In this document: positions 21,229 through 31,620 of the stretch, one piece after another
Layout of the letters: each line of letters begins with the position of its first letter
How positions within the stretch are numbered: position 1 is the stretch's first letter
Assembly (NCBI GenBank): GCA_015499995.1
Contig: JADNRV010000374.1
Coordinates: forward strand, 1-43,692
Origin: Flammula alnicola
Lineage: Eukaryota; Basidiomycota; Agaricomycetes; Agaricales; Strophariaceae
Length of the DNA stretch: 43,692 nt
Reading direction: 5' to 3'
Program-made: the position numbers and the translations under genes
The notes under the pieces: model-generated
Database searches by the model: none
What the model was told of the DNA's origin: nothing
The model's input: the letters and a program-made list of their open reading frames with translations, nothing else

Positions 21229-24200
21229 TCAGTTGTCGTCGCTTATGGGTCGTTTGCATTTCTTGGGCTGTATGCTTCGTTGAAATTGACTCAAACTCCT
21301 CCCATCTCGCAAATCATCAAAATGGGAGACAGCTTCAGCGGAGCTATGTCCGGACTTGATCCTATCCTCGACGCGGTGAATAAAGAAAAAGAAATTTGAC
21401 CAGATCTTGCGAGCCTGCAAGTGAAAGAAGTGATATATAAACTGTGATATATAAATTGTTATCAGAGATAGCATACATACCTTGTCATCGTTTCGAGGTC
21501 TCCAGGATGGAAATCTCCCTCGATGTGTCTCCTGGCTTTTTAAATTACCCCATCTGGCATCGATCAATCGCAAGGGAGGTTTTCGGCCAATATCAATCAC
21601 AAAGGTTCCCTCGTCCCAGGCTTGCCAAAGTGATTTGACATCAGAATAGTCACCGAGACTACCAGGTGCATAAGAAGGCCAAAGATCTGAAGGGTTTGCA
21701 ATCTTTTCGAATATGTATTGCCATGTGCAGTCGTGGATAGTGAAAGATGGATAACTTGAGGATGTGAACGCACTGCGAGGGGGAAGAATCAAGTCGTGCT
21801 GAGTTTGCGGGGGTGGTTGACCTGGAGAAGCCGGTAATGATAAGGGAAGAATGTGATAGATATGATGACCAGATGTTGTAATCATTTGCGGGGTTAACAG
21901 ATTAGATGGACTTAGACTCGGAGATGGCGCGGACACAACTGAGCTTGGACCGGCAGACGTAGCGCTAACAGCTATAGAGAAACCTGATCGTGTCGGTGAC
22001 TCAGGAAGAGATGTTCGTGTCGGAGATGTTCGTGTCGGTGGAGCAGGTTGGAAATGCGGCATTGCATGAGACGGCCCAGCAGATATGAATGATGGTGATG
22101 GTGACGGATTGTGGTAGTGTGAGCGGTGTTTTGACGGTGAGAAAGGTTCTGTACGTCGGGTAATGACTGACAGTCGGGAATTGGTGGTCTCCACGACCTG
22201 CCTTAATCCATGGAGTTCAGCAGAAACGGAGGAGAATGCATTTCGTGTGGGGGTTTCTTGAAATGTTCGTTCAACAAGTGATGATTGATGTCGTGCGAGC
22301 TCTTCTTGCTCAAGTAAGCCTGGCCACTGTTGAAGGAATGATTTCGCTTCACTACTGGAAAGAACTTTGAGGCGCTTTATGATTCCTGACTCTGGGAATT
22401 GGGTTTGAATGGTGCTTATTGCCTAATATGTGGTGGGAATTTTAGCGTACAGTCAATGAACGCCACAAATCTCTGACTTACTCGCCAGAAAAAAGGCCGA
22501 AGACTCTGTAAAAGCTCCAAGAAATTAATGGTTCCTTGATTCTTACACCCCCCTACTCGGAGGGTTGCAAGGGCATCCTCACAAAATGGGAAAATTTGCC
22601 TTTGCAGTGATTCTGGAACCTGAACTTCTGCCCAGGGCACAAAATAGCTCTCGCCTACAGGAAAACCGGCTAAAGCTACGGCTGCCTATGGTGAGAAATA
22701 GTTAGATGGATTGTAAATTATAATTATCTCCAGAGAATGTTAGCATACCACTTTGGGAATTTTCGACCCATATACCTCTCGTCTCGTATTTCCTTCCCAA
22801 TGGCCCGTTGCATCAACTTGATCTGCTGGAACGCTGCACGAAATTTATGAGATTTATTTATATTGAATAAATAATTCAATGATACTTACCCCATTTCTTC
22901 CAGAACTGGGGGCAAGCTCCGGCGAGCGAGATGGGTCTTTTTGTTGGAAGTTATTGAAGTAGGCTCTAGAAACGAGCTATACATACGCCCTAGGCCATCT
23001 CCAGTGATCGGACGACCAACAGCTCTTCCAAATAATAGATGAACCTAATTTCATCACGCATATAAGGAGGAATTCTGATTTCCCATACAGCATAAACAAC
23101 ATACCCTGCGCCATGAGGCTGCATTTTTCCAGTCCCAGTCCGGTACATGAGAGAGAAGCTTCTCTTGATCAAACATAAAATGAAGGAGAATTGCAAGGGC
23201 ACCAACTGGGCACCTCAGAGGATTGCGATGCGGTAAAGCGAAGCTGTAAGTAGGTTCGGTTTTCTAGATCACAAATCAGCATTCTATTTTTAAATAGCTT
23301 CAAGAAAAAATTAATTACGCCTGGTTGAGCTGTTTTTGTCTCATAAAGCATAGCTAGAACTCCAAAAACTTGCCGATTCACCGGTGAAATTTGTCCATTA
23401 TGGTCAGTGTAATTTGGAAGGCGCAGGTAGAATGGCTGAATACACGCCATCAGCATAGAGACAAGCTCATCGCTTCGATTGAGCATTGAGCACTGCCAGG
23501 TCCATGCAAAATGTGCTTTAATAATCGATAACACTAGTGCAAATTTATACGTATAAGAAAGCAATAAGGAGGCATGAGAAAATCCAACATACATTGATTG
23601 ACTTCTTGAAATATTGCTGCAGTTACTTCGTTAAAGTGTTCAGGACGAAGTTCTGAGTCCAAAATTGTGCCTTTTGTGACGTCAAAGTCCTCGCTTCTGT
23701 TTTTAATTTTAGCTGAAAGAAATGATGCCATGAAACTCTCACGTACTCCAGACGAAGCCGCTGAGATTGTATCATGACTGCTTTGTAGAAATCTTCAGTC
23801 CGTGATGTCTTTGCCGGTCTTGACACTCGAATTTGAGGGTTCTCATCTTCTTGACGTCGGCGGACACGGCCTAGCATAGTCATTATTTTTTTCAGAGATG
23901 ACTTATGTTACATGTTAGCCTTGAGATGTGCATATGACCAATTATACACGCACTGCGGAGAGCCTGTCAGTTGTTGGCTTCTTTTGGCCTCGTCTACTGA
24001 ATAGTTGACGGGTTGCGGCATATTTGAGATATTCAATCATATGGTTTGCATCAACAATTATGTCGGGTAGTTGACCAGAGTTTATTGCCTCGGAAGCCCA
24101 TGACTAAATAAATCACATGAGAAGGGAACACTTTTCCGTGATTTAGACGTACCTTCCATAGCTTAAGGACTGAATTCTCAGTTTGACGGCCACTCTTTCG

Positions 24201-25094
24201 TTGTGTTTCGAGAATAAATCTATCGGCCCATGCTAATGCGTCATGTGTCTTCGCGTTATCTACAACTTGTGATTCCTCTTTATTTTCTGTATCCCCTGGC
24301 TCCTGTTCCTCTTCTTCATCCTCGCTCTCCTGCTCATCCTCTTGAAATCCGGCTTGAAAATATGTATCGAGAGCCCTAGACTCCACGTTAACTTGCGCGG
24401 AGTTTATTTCGACGGCCTGCAGATCAGGCCCGTCGAGTGCAGCACTAGGCATTCTCCTTTGTCCTGCGCGAGACTCCGAAGATGTTATGTCAGAATTCAC
24501 ATGCGGGGCGGCAGCCGATTGGGAATGTGTTGAGATGCTGGAGAAGAAAAGAAATATCACTTCTTTGATGTCACTTAAGCTTGAACGGAATGGAACGTAC
24601 CTTGACTCGGACATTTGGCGCTTGTCATCGCCCTCGAGACGGCTCACCAGGTCATTTTTCCTTCCACTTACTCTCAATTTCCGTTCTTTACACTGAGCTT
24701 TCAACTCGCTAACCATGAGCCCCGCACTATAATAAATAATAAATCACTGTTAGCGCCGTGGTAACTAAACGCGAGAATAAGATGCCTTACTAGTTCACAG
24801 GAACCGTGCGTGGGTCAATTGGCGTCGTGCCTAGAGGTGCCGAGGGAGCGTCCACCTGCATGGCATCCGTCTGGACCGAGGACTGAGCCTGAAATGACAT
24901 CATGGATCCTGGACAATAAGCCGCGGTTCAGCGTTGCGAGAACAAAGATACGCCGAGCGATGAACTGGCTCACCTCCTGTCATGGAATTCCCATCAGTGC
25001 CATTGCCATCTTGAGAAATGAACTGATTCGCTGCGGGGTTTAGTGTGCTTTGAATGTTGTGAAGAGCAGGATCAATGTCGGAAAGTGAAGCCAT
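21229..25094 (-). CDS. Crypton-type tyrosine recombinase with SAP and GCR1_C-like domains (14 exons, 1034 aa)
   Basis: Minus-strand exons: 25094..24974, 24908..24791, 24726..24601, 24537..24153, 24103..23954, 23901..23747, 23696..23593, 23533..23319, 23263..23105, 23044..22890, 22833..22749, 22685..22482, 22422..21481, 21414..21229. Nearly all joints are clean GT-AG, all phases agree, and the total is 3105 nt. In order: MASLSDIDPALHN start; a SAP-like helix pair (LMVSELKAQCKERKLRVSG); an acidic linker; a recombinase core; a C-terminal GCR1_C-like module (LWQAWDEGT, then RKIWSNFFFFIHRVEDRI). Likely catalytic residues are Arg in MLNRSDELVS, His-x-x-Arg in KKTHLARR, and the Tyr in RREVYGSKIPK. 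CPVGALAILL and PDWDWKNAASW also match the Crypton pattern. The product would cut and rejoin DNA through a phosphotyrosine link to mobilise the element. I found no stop or frameshift. Confidence 0.8.
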
Positions 25095-25301
25095 GTCGGT
25101 CGGTGAACGATGGTGAGCAAAGTCACGTTGGAGAGGGACGTGTTTCATATTTCTCATATTTTTCCTTCGCCTGCGGCGCGCCCCCTTACTGCTTACCTGA
25201 TTTAGGACTTCACCTGCGGTTTCCCACGCCCCAGGACAGGTCACAACTTTTTGTGAATCGCCTGCGGGTTCACACGTCACAACTTGTGAATTACCGCATT
25301 A

Positions 25302-25326
25302 GACTTCTACTAGGGTTTCTAGATCT
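25302..25326 (+). repeat. Right ~24-bp direct repeat
   Basis: TCTACTAGGGTTTCTAG followed by ATCTAAG. Its partner is at about 19,393-19,417. Confidence 0.6.
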
Positions 25327-25514
25327 AAGAAATACGAGGTAACGAGTGTGACATAGAGTGAGGTCTATGTGACGAGAGTGCTCGAGTGATCGGCAGAAGT
25401 TTTCTGCCTTTCACCACGCACCGAGCCAACGAAGTTCTAGCGTATTCAACGAGTTTCCTCTCAGAACTTCTTTTATTTTCATTTATCGACTACCAATAAA
25501 ATCTCCGCACCATC
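25327..25514 (+). other. Leader of the DIRS-like element
   Basis: Non-coding sequence between the Crypton-side direct repeat and the gag ATG. It probably holds the element's promoter and 5' terminal repeat, but no matching repeat at the other end survives in the window to define it. Confidence 0.4.
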
Positions 25515-27047
25515 ATGCCCGACTTCCCGAATCCATATCTTCTCACCTGTCCAGATTATGCTCTGGATGCCTATTTATCGGCGTGAGAAAAATTGGTGTC
25601 CGCCACCATCACCGAAGCCGTGGCAATTCAGCAATTGGCTCTCGCGTGGTCTGCCGGGAACGACGCCGACAAAGTGCGATGGGATCAAGCCGTTGCAGCA
25701 GAGACGGCCCAGGCTGACGAACGCACTCGCGCCGCAAAAGAGGCCGAGGATGCCTTGATCGCCGCCAAGATCCAGGAACGCGATGACATCCTGAAGGAGG
25801 ACAAGAAGCAGAATAAAGCAAAGTACTTGCCTGTTCAGGATCGCCCTGTTCCCATGTCCCAACCTGTGGTTTTGTCTCCCGCCGTCGAATCCAAGTTGAC
25901 GAAAGGGGGCTGGGTTGCGCTTTGGCACCTAACCAACGAAGGGATCAGGCATGCAATCAGCGACCCAGCCTCTCTCGACACCGACAAACTTGACATCATC
26001 AGAGATGCCAATGGCGGCATGTCGCTTATCCCCGCGGGAGCAACGAAAAGCTCTCGCGCTGTCATCGATGATGCCAACTTAACGTGGGACGAGTTCATGC
26101 AGGCAGCAACTCGTCTCCTCCACCACATGCAGCTGAAGAGATGGCAAGACGACCGGGTGGAGATGTTCCGCAGTTTTTGGTCCAACCTGCAGCTGCACCG
26201 TTTTCGCTACTCGGACGACCCCATCGAGCAGCGCGCGCTACTCCTCTACCAATCTGAACAACGCAAGCTTTGGCATGCGACTGTTGACACTACTGAGTCG
26301 TACAGTCTCGCTGAGATCTCTGAGGAGCTGGTATTACGAGTGAGGAATAGGCTCCGCGGCGAGTTTTTCAAGAAACAGGCTGCGGAACATGAATTCACGG
26401 TATGTAGTCTGTCTCTAGTTATATTCCTTTTCTCTTGCTGACTGCCTCCCTTTTTCCTTCGCTTGGATTTAATATAATCGCATTCTCTCTTTGCGCGTGC
26501 CTCTGCTTCTGCCTCCTTTGCATGTGCCTCTGCCTCTTGCCTCTTGCCTCTCGCGTGCGCGTGCATGTCTCAGGCCAAGACCCTGACGGATGACCTACGG
26601 GATGAGATCGAGTTAGCGAGAAGGCACACTTCTCGCCGTTCTCCTTCGCCTCGCAGACACAGTCACCACTCTCGTCGGTCTGCCTCCCCTCGTGGTCGCA
26701 ACAGGCGCCGTTCTCCTTCGCCCCCACGCAGGAGGCATGAGCAGGATTTTTTTCGGGGCACAGGCAGCACAGGCTTCGCTGCTTGCGCCATCTGTCTTGG
26801 CCGGCACAAGCACAGGATCCAGGAGTGCAACGCTCCTGCGCTGTGGGACAACTCGGGCCCAACATTCAGTGTGTGCATCGGGCGGGATCTTCAAACACGA
26901 GCAGACCACCGCTCACTCTGCGTCGACTGGCAGAGAACAAAGGGCTGTGTGTCAAAGTCCCACCCTGAACGGCACATCTGCTCAGGTTGCGGCTCCAACG
27001 CTCATGGAGTTCAAACGTGCCCTCGAACGCAGAAAGGTTTCAACTGA
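25515..27047 (+). pseudogene. DIRS-like Gag with intron and premature stop
   Basis: The ATG at 25515 begins MPDFPNPYLLTCPDYALDAY. A TGA at 25584-25586 interrupts at codon 24, after which the same frame continues to 26399. A 174-nt phase-0 intron (GTATGT at 26400, CAG ending 26573) joins EFT to AKTLTDDLRDE, and the frame then runs to TGA at 27047. The TGA at codon 24 is one C-to-T step from CGA. The second exon has an SR-rich stretch, a C-X2-C-X3-H-X6-C motif (CAICLGRHKHRIQEC) and a perfect zinc knuckle C-X2-C-X4-H-X4-C (CSGCGSNAHGVQTC). The intact family product would bind element RNA. The 3' end overlaps the pol frame. Confidence 0.75.
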
Positions 27048-29040
27048 TTCGCCCTACCGGGCGGATGAGTGGGAGCGGCAGCTGGCTGCCAGTGGTCTCG
27101 CTTCAAAGTATCCGTCCCTGGTGGAGGGGTTTAGGATGGGTTTCTTTGGGAATTTTCCAACTATTTGGCGCACGCAGTGTCCCCCAAATCGCCCTTCAAT
27201 CATCGAGTTCCATGATAAGTTTGCCTCCATTGTTGACGAAGAGCTCAAGAAGGGTCGTTTTATCAGCCCTTTCTCCCGTCTTCAAATCGAAGGGCTCCTT
27301 GGCCCATTTCAATGTTCTCCTTTATCCATCATTCCAAAGGCCGGTCGGCCAGACAAATTTCGCCTTATCCAGAATTTTTCCTATCCCCTCTCGCCATCCA
27401 TTTCATTCCCTAATCCATCTGTCAACTCCTTTATTAATTCCGACCTTTTCCCATGTACTTGGGGTTCTTTCAATGTCGTTTACCAGCTCATCGCCACCCT
27501 GCCTCCCGATTCTCAGGCAGCAGTTCGTGACGTCGCAGAGGCCTATCGTACTATTCCATTGCATCACTCTCAGTGGCCGGCTACTGTTGTGCGTGTCGGT
27601 GAAGATGCTTTCTGCGTGGATCCTCGAGCAGCATTCGGTGCTGCACCTTCAGGTGGCTTATACAGGTGTGTTGGAGATGCATCTGTGGACCTCATACGCT
27701 GGCATGGGATGGGCCCGGTCGCCAAATGGGTGGATGATCATTTCTTTGTACGTGTCCTGTGGATTTACCTTGAATCCTACAATATGTTTAGAAGGAAACA
27801 ACACGAGCTGGTCGCCTCTTCTGGAGGAGTACATCATGATGGAGGGCGCCTGTGGTTTGGCGGCCAGATTTTGCCGACTGGCGCAGTCCTTGAGCTTGTC
27901 GAGGACTGCTCGGCTCCAATCGTCGACCTTTCAGGTGCAACTCCACGTTCTTCTGTGGATGCTGGCTACACATACAACATGGACGACATTAATCGCGTGT
28001 CTTCGGCTCTGGGCATTCCTTGGGAGCTCTCGAAGGATTCTCCTTTTTCTGGCCACGCAAAGTACATTGGCTTCGACTGGAACCTTGAAGAACGCACGGT
28101 ATCTCTTCTTGAGAGGAAGAAGGAGAAGTACCTCGTGGAGATTGTGGCGTGGAACTCTCGACCAACGCACACACTCGAAGATGTCCAGAAGCTTTATGGG
28201 AAGCTTCTCCATGCTTGCTCAGTCATTCCGGCAGGGCGTGCTCGCCTCACCGGACTGGAGGCCATGTTCAGAATTTTTGCGGGTACAAGTCCTTTCAAGC
28301 CACGGCACGCTCCCAAAGTTGTCAGAAGCGACCTCGAGTGGTTCAAGAACATCCTTGAGCATGGGTCGGTCACACGACGAATACGTCCGCCAACAGAGGT
28401 TGTCGATATTGGCGCCTTCTCTGATGCGAGCTCGGGCGTCGGTATTGCAATCGTCATCGGAGACAGATGGCGTGCATGGCGTTTGCTCCCTGGGTGGCAG
28501 ACAAGGGACGGAATCCGGGACATTGGTTGGGCAGAAGCCGTTGGTTTCGAGTTTCTTGTCTATGCCCTCACCAGCCTTAGCGCCCGTGGTTTGCAGCTTA
28601 GAGTTTATGGCGACAACAAGGGTGTCGTCGAGGGATGGTGGAACGGGAGGAGTCGCAATTTTGCCGTTAACGGAGTGTTCAAGCGGGTCCATGACCTCAT
28701 TGAGCAACGTGGGTTTTCTTCGTGCATATTCTCCTCGTATGTCCGCAGCGCGGCCAATCCAGCAGATGGACCCTCACGTGGAGTCTACCCATCTCTCTCT
28801 AAACTCTTGCCACCTATCCCCATTCCCGACGACATCTCCGACTTTGTCATCAGCTGCACAGAGCCGCTCACTTCAGAGGAGGTTAGGGCCCGCAGCGTTA
28901 GCCAACATGGGTTTGTCAATGCAAAGAAGCGAGCCACACCCGACGAGCGCAAGGCCAGAGTTGACTTCAACAACTCCCATTTCTCGGAGTTCTTTGTCTT
29001 GCGTCCCACTTACGGCAGCGACGTCAACGTCGAAGCCTGA
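27004..29040 (+). CDS. DIRS-like Pol: reverse transcriptase-RNase H
   Basis: The frame is open from before 26692 to TGA at 29038-29040 and overlaps gag in the +1 frame. The ATG at 27004 is the last before conserved sequence, but translation may use frameshifting or reinitiation. RT motifs in order: GPFQCSPLSIIPKAGRPDKF, FRLIQNFSYP, CTWGSF, RDVAEAYRTIPLHHSQWP, FGAAPSGGLY, and the catalytic KWVDDHFF at about 27,724-27,747 (V-D-D form of the YxDD box). A thumb/connection region follows. The RNase H has IGAFSDASSGVG, an E in GWAEAVGFE, and VYGDNKGVV. The C-terminus ends in a different frame from the recombinase. The frame is intact over roughly 680 residues. Confidence 0.82.
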   Translation: MEFKRALERRKVSTDSPYRADEWERQLAASGLASKYPSLVEGFRMGFFGNFPTIWRTQCPPNRPSIIEFHDKFASIVDEELKKGRFISPFSRLQIEGLLGPFQCSPLSIIPKAGRPDKFRLIQNFSYPLSPSISFPNPSVNSFINSDLFPCTWGSFNVVYQLIATLPPDSQAAVRDVAEAYRTIPLHHSQWPATVVRVGEDAFCVDPRAAFGAAPSGGLYRCVGDASVDLIRWHGMGPVAKWVDDHFFVRVLWIYLESYNMFRRKQHELVASSGGVHHDGGRLWFGGQILPTGAVLELVEDCSAPIVDLSGATPRSSVDAGYTYNMDDINRVSSALGIPWELSKDSPFSGHAKYIGFDWNLEERTVSLLERKKEKYLVEIVAWNSRPTHTLEDVQKLYGKLLHACSVIPAGRARLTGLEAMFRIFAGTSPFKPRHAPKVVRSDLEWFKNILEHGSVTRRIRPPTEVVDIGAFSDASSGVGIAIVIGDRWRAWRLLPGWQTRDGIRDIGWAEAVGFEFLVYALTSLSARGLQLRVYGDNKGVVEGWWNGRSRNFAVNGVFKRVHDLIEQRGFSSCIFSSYVRSAANPADGPSRGVYPSLSKLLPPIPIPDDISDFVISCTEPLTSEEVRARSVSQHGFVNAKKRATPDERKARVDFNNSHFSEFFVLRPTYGSDVNVEA

Positions 29041-29041
29041 T

Positions 29042-29357
29042 TCATGGAACCTCAGCAACAGGGTCCCTCCTCCGATTGTGTCACCTTTCAGCTCTGTCAA
29101 ACCTCCTCGACACTATAGGAGGGGTATTATCTTGGCTCCTTCGGTGTTGCGCCCACATTGCGCAGCAGGGGACAGGCTGCGTCTCTGGCATCCTGTTTTG
29201 CTGCCTACGACTCACTCATCCACTCACGTATTATCGAACATGGAGTTATCTTGTGTCCTGGACGTACTCAGCAATTCTTGGGCCCCTGGAACGCGAGTCG
29301 CCTATGGGGCTGGCCTGTTGCTTTGGCATTCTCATTGTGATAGCAACAGCCATGTAA
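29042..29357 (+). pseudogene. DIRS-like tyrosine recombinase, N-terminal fragment
   Basis: In the frame +1 from pol, the sequence reads LRPHCAAGDRLRLWHPV and then SNSWAPGTRVAYGAGLLLWH, followed by CDSNSH. These are the usual entry motifs of the SAM-like N-terminal domain in basidiomycete DIRS-like recombinases. Right after it comes GTAAGC, which looks like an intron donor but is also the first base pairs of the neighbouring repeat family. All catalytic residues (R, HxxR, Y) are absent and I do not find the rest elsewhere in the window. Confidence 0.72.
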
Positions 29358-30250
29358 GCTAGAATTATATATGATACCTGGGCTGCCTGCCAATAAGGAG
29401 TGTACATCCACAAGGCTAACAACCCCCTTGGGCAGTTGCCCAATACTATGCAACATAATACCTACAGGCTGCCGGGGTGCCAGGGATGGCTTTGGTGCTT
29501 GTTGTTGGGGCGGGTGATGGTAAACAGGTGTCAACAATGCAGGAAATAATGTCCAGCACTGTATTTTGGGTGCTGCTCATCGTCGGGGGCGCTTTTGGGC
29601 GCGGAAAAAAATCTAATAGGGTCTATTAATATATTCTGACCTGCCCCCACCATTTGCGCGCCTCGAGGAGGGCGGGGACGGGTGGATTGACGAGAATGGC
29701 TGTGGATGACGTTCCTATTTGGGGCGGGGCTGCTGTCAAACAACTGTCAACAATGTGGGAAATGATGCCCGGCGTTGTATTTGGGCTCTTGCTCATCGTC
29801 GGGGGCGGTTCTGAGCACGGGGAAAAATCCAAGGGGGTCTAATAATATATTGCTACTCATTGCCGCCCTTTGCGCGCCTCATGGGGGCCGGGCATGGGTG
29901 GATTGACGAGGATGACTTTGGATGACAGTCTAAAATTAGACGGAAAGCGCCCTGTGTGATATTTTTAGATGCCGGCGCTTGTGCCTTGTTTCATTATCTA
30001 TACATAGATTAGATAGCCAGAAAGCGCCCAGCATAATATTTTTAGATGCGGGCTGCCTCGGTGTCACTGTTATCTATAGATTAGATATATTTTATTAATC
30101 CCACGCTGCATGTTTAAAAATAGACTTGGTTCATCTCTTTGCTCGAAAATCTCAGGTTAAAAAAGATTAAACAGAATAGATTTAAACTATGATACTACTA
30201 GTCATAAGGTATACAAAAAAGACCAATGAAATACACAAGTAAATCCCCTC
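29354..30250 (+). repeat. Foldback unit A (subterminal repeat)
   Basis: Begins GTAAGCTAGAATTATATATG, directly after the truncated DIRS recombinase. It contains two tandem ~214-bp subunits starting GGGGCGGG at 29507 and 29721. Each has 'caacaatgcaggaaat' or a close variant, 'gctcatcgtcgggggcg' and 'aatatatt'. After these come two copies of a motif with 'gaaagcgccc', 'atatttttagatgc' and the palindrome ATCTATAGAT. Confidence 0.75.
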
Positions 30251-30705
30251 GTCATTGTATGGCTGCTGCCACTGCTGCCACCTCATCGTCGCCCCCATAA
30301 CAGAGCCGCAGCAGGAGCGGTCGCCCTGCTGCTCGTCGTCGTCGTACCCGAGCAGCAGCTGGTCGCCCTGCTGCTCGTTATCGTCACCGTATCCGAACAG
30401 CAGCAGCTCGTGCTGCTGCTCGTCGTCGGCGTACCCGAGCAGCTGCCGGTCGCGCTGCTGCTCGTTATCATCGTCGTACCCGAGCAGCTGCCGGTCGCAC
30501 TGCTGCTCGTTATCGTCATCGTATCCGAGCAGCAGCGGTTGTGCTGCTGCTCGTCGTCGCCGTCATACCCGAGAAGCAGCGCGACCCAGCAGCAATGGGT
30601 GCTGCTGCTGCTCGTCCTCGTCGTCACCGTATACGAGCAGCAGCAGCAGCATCGTGCTGCTGCTGCTCCCCCTCGTCGTCGCCGTATACACACCTGTAGT
30701 CGCTG
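30251..30705. repeat. CAG/CTG minisatellite 1 (~45-bp period)
   Basis: Units near 45 bp (42-48) of the form CGTACCCGAGCAGCAGC, then (n)gGTCG, then CTGCTGCTCGTCGTCGTC. Each contains GAGCAGCAGC and its reverse complement GCTGCTGCTC separated by about 8-10 bases. Long open frames on both strands are by-products of the triplet content. Confidence 0.8.
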
Positions 30706-31620
30706 GTATCATGTATGATTCCTAGGCTGTGGGCTAACTACCTTATACATCTATAGCAGGTTTGGGCCGCTTAGGCCACTGCCTAAGGCCATGTATATAC
30801 TATATACAATGTGCCGGGGGTGCCGGGACAGGTTGTGTGGTCGTTGCTGGGGCGGGCAGTAGTAAACATAGATCAACAATGCAGGAAATGGTGTCCGGGA
30901 CTGTATTTTGGGTGCTGCTCATCGTTGGGGGCGCTTTTGGGCGCGGAAAAAATTCCAATAGGGTCTATAAATATATTCTGACATAATGCAGGTATTTGCG
31001 GGCCTCTTGGGGGGCGGGAATGGGTGGATTGCGGCAGGTGGGTTTGGATGACGGTCCCATTTGGGGCGGGGCTGATGGTAAACACCTGTCAACAATGCAG
31101 GAAATGATGCTCGGGCTTATATTTTGGCTCGTGCTCATCGTTTGGGGCGGTTCCGACTGCGGAAAAAAATCCAATAGGGTCCAGTAATATATTGCGACCC
31201 ATTGCCGCCCTGTGCGCGCCTCATGGGGGGCGGGGATGGGTGGATTGAGAAGGATGACTTCGGATGACGTTCTAAAATTAGATGGAAAGCGCCGGTGCGA
31301 TATTTTTAGATGCCAGCGCTTGTGCCTGGTTTATTATCTATAGATTAGATAGCCAGAAAGCGCCCTAGTTAGATATTTTTAGATTCAGACGCTCGTGCTT
31401 CGGCACCTGTCTCCGTTATCTATAGATTAGATACTTTCGATTAATCCCACGGCACTGCATATTTAAAAATAGATGCAGTTCATTTTGGCCTCCTGCATCG
31501 AAAACCTCAGGTAAAAAAGATTAAATAGACAAATTTGAATATATTTGAATTATGCTATTAAGGTATATACAATAAAATAAGATACAGCAGAGAAACGAGG
31601 ATAAGCGAGCAAGGAGGGCG
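30706..31620 (+). repeat. Foldback unit B (second direct copy of A)
   Basis: Same order as unit A, about 1.34 kb downstream. The two GGGGCGGG subunits start at 30849 and 31063, again 214 bp apart. The 'gaaagcgcc' and ATCTATAGAT motifs follow at about 31,284-31,430. Confidence 0.75.

Larger units (their letters stand above)
19396..25327 (-). mobile_element. Candidate Crypton element with flanking direct repeats
   Basis: The block holds the tyrosine-recombinase gene (25094..21229) and a repeat-rich non-coding tract (19,440-20,740). It is bracketed by near-identical direct repeats beginning TCTACTAGGGTTTCTAG at about 19,393-19,417 and 25,302-25,326, which differ at two positions over about 24 bases. 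Just inside each end are CGATTCACAA-type motifs in opposite orientation. Cryptons lack terminal inverted repeats and transpose by tyrosine recombinase, so short direct repeats fit. The exact boundaries are an inference. Confidence 0.5.
25515..29357 (+). mobile_element. DIRS-like (tyrosine-recombinase) retrotransposon, 3'-truncated
   Basis: Gag (25515-27047, with intron), RT-RNase H (to 29040) and the first part of a tyrosine recombinase lie in order on the plus strand, as in basidiomycete DIRS-like elements. There is no integrase of the DDE type and no protease. The recombinase is cut at about 29,357, where a foldback-type repeat starts. A premature stop in gag plus the truncation make this copy non-autonomous. 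Confidence 0.8.

Noticed and set aside
23105..23263. Suspected frameshift in the Crypton exon around a TC run
   Set aside because: On re-reading the bases, the exon is 159 nt with an unbroken frame through KLLSHVPDWDW; the apparent shift was a misread.
26987..29041. Very long second plus-strand frame over the DIRS pol region
   Set aside because: Overlaps the RT-RNase H frame without any motif; only its last part (after 29,041) matches the recombinase start.
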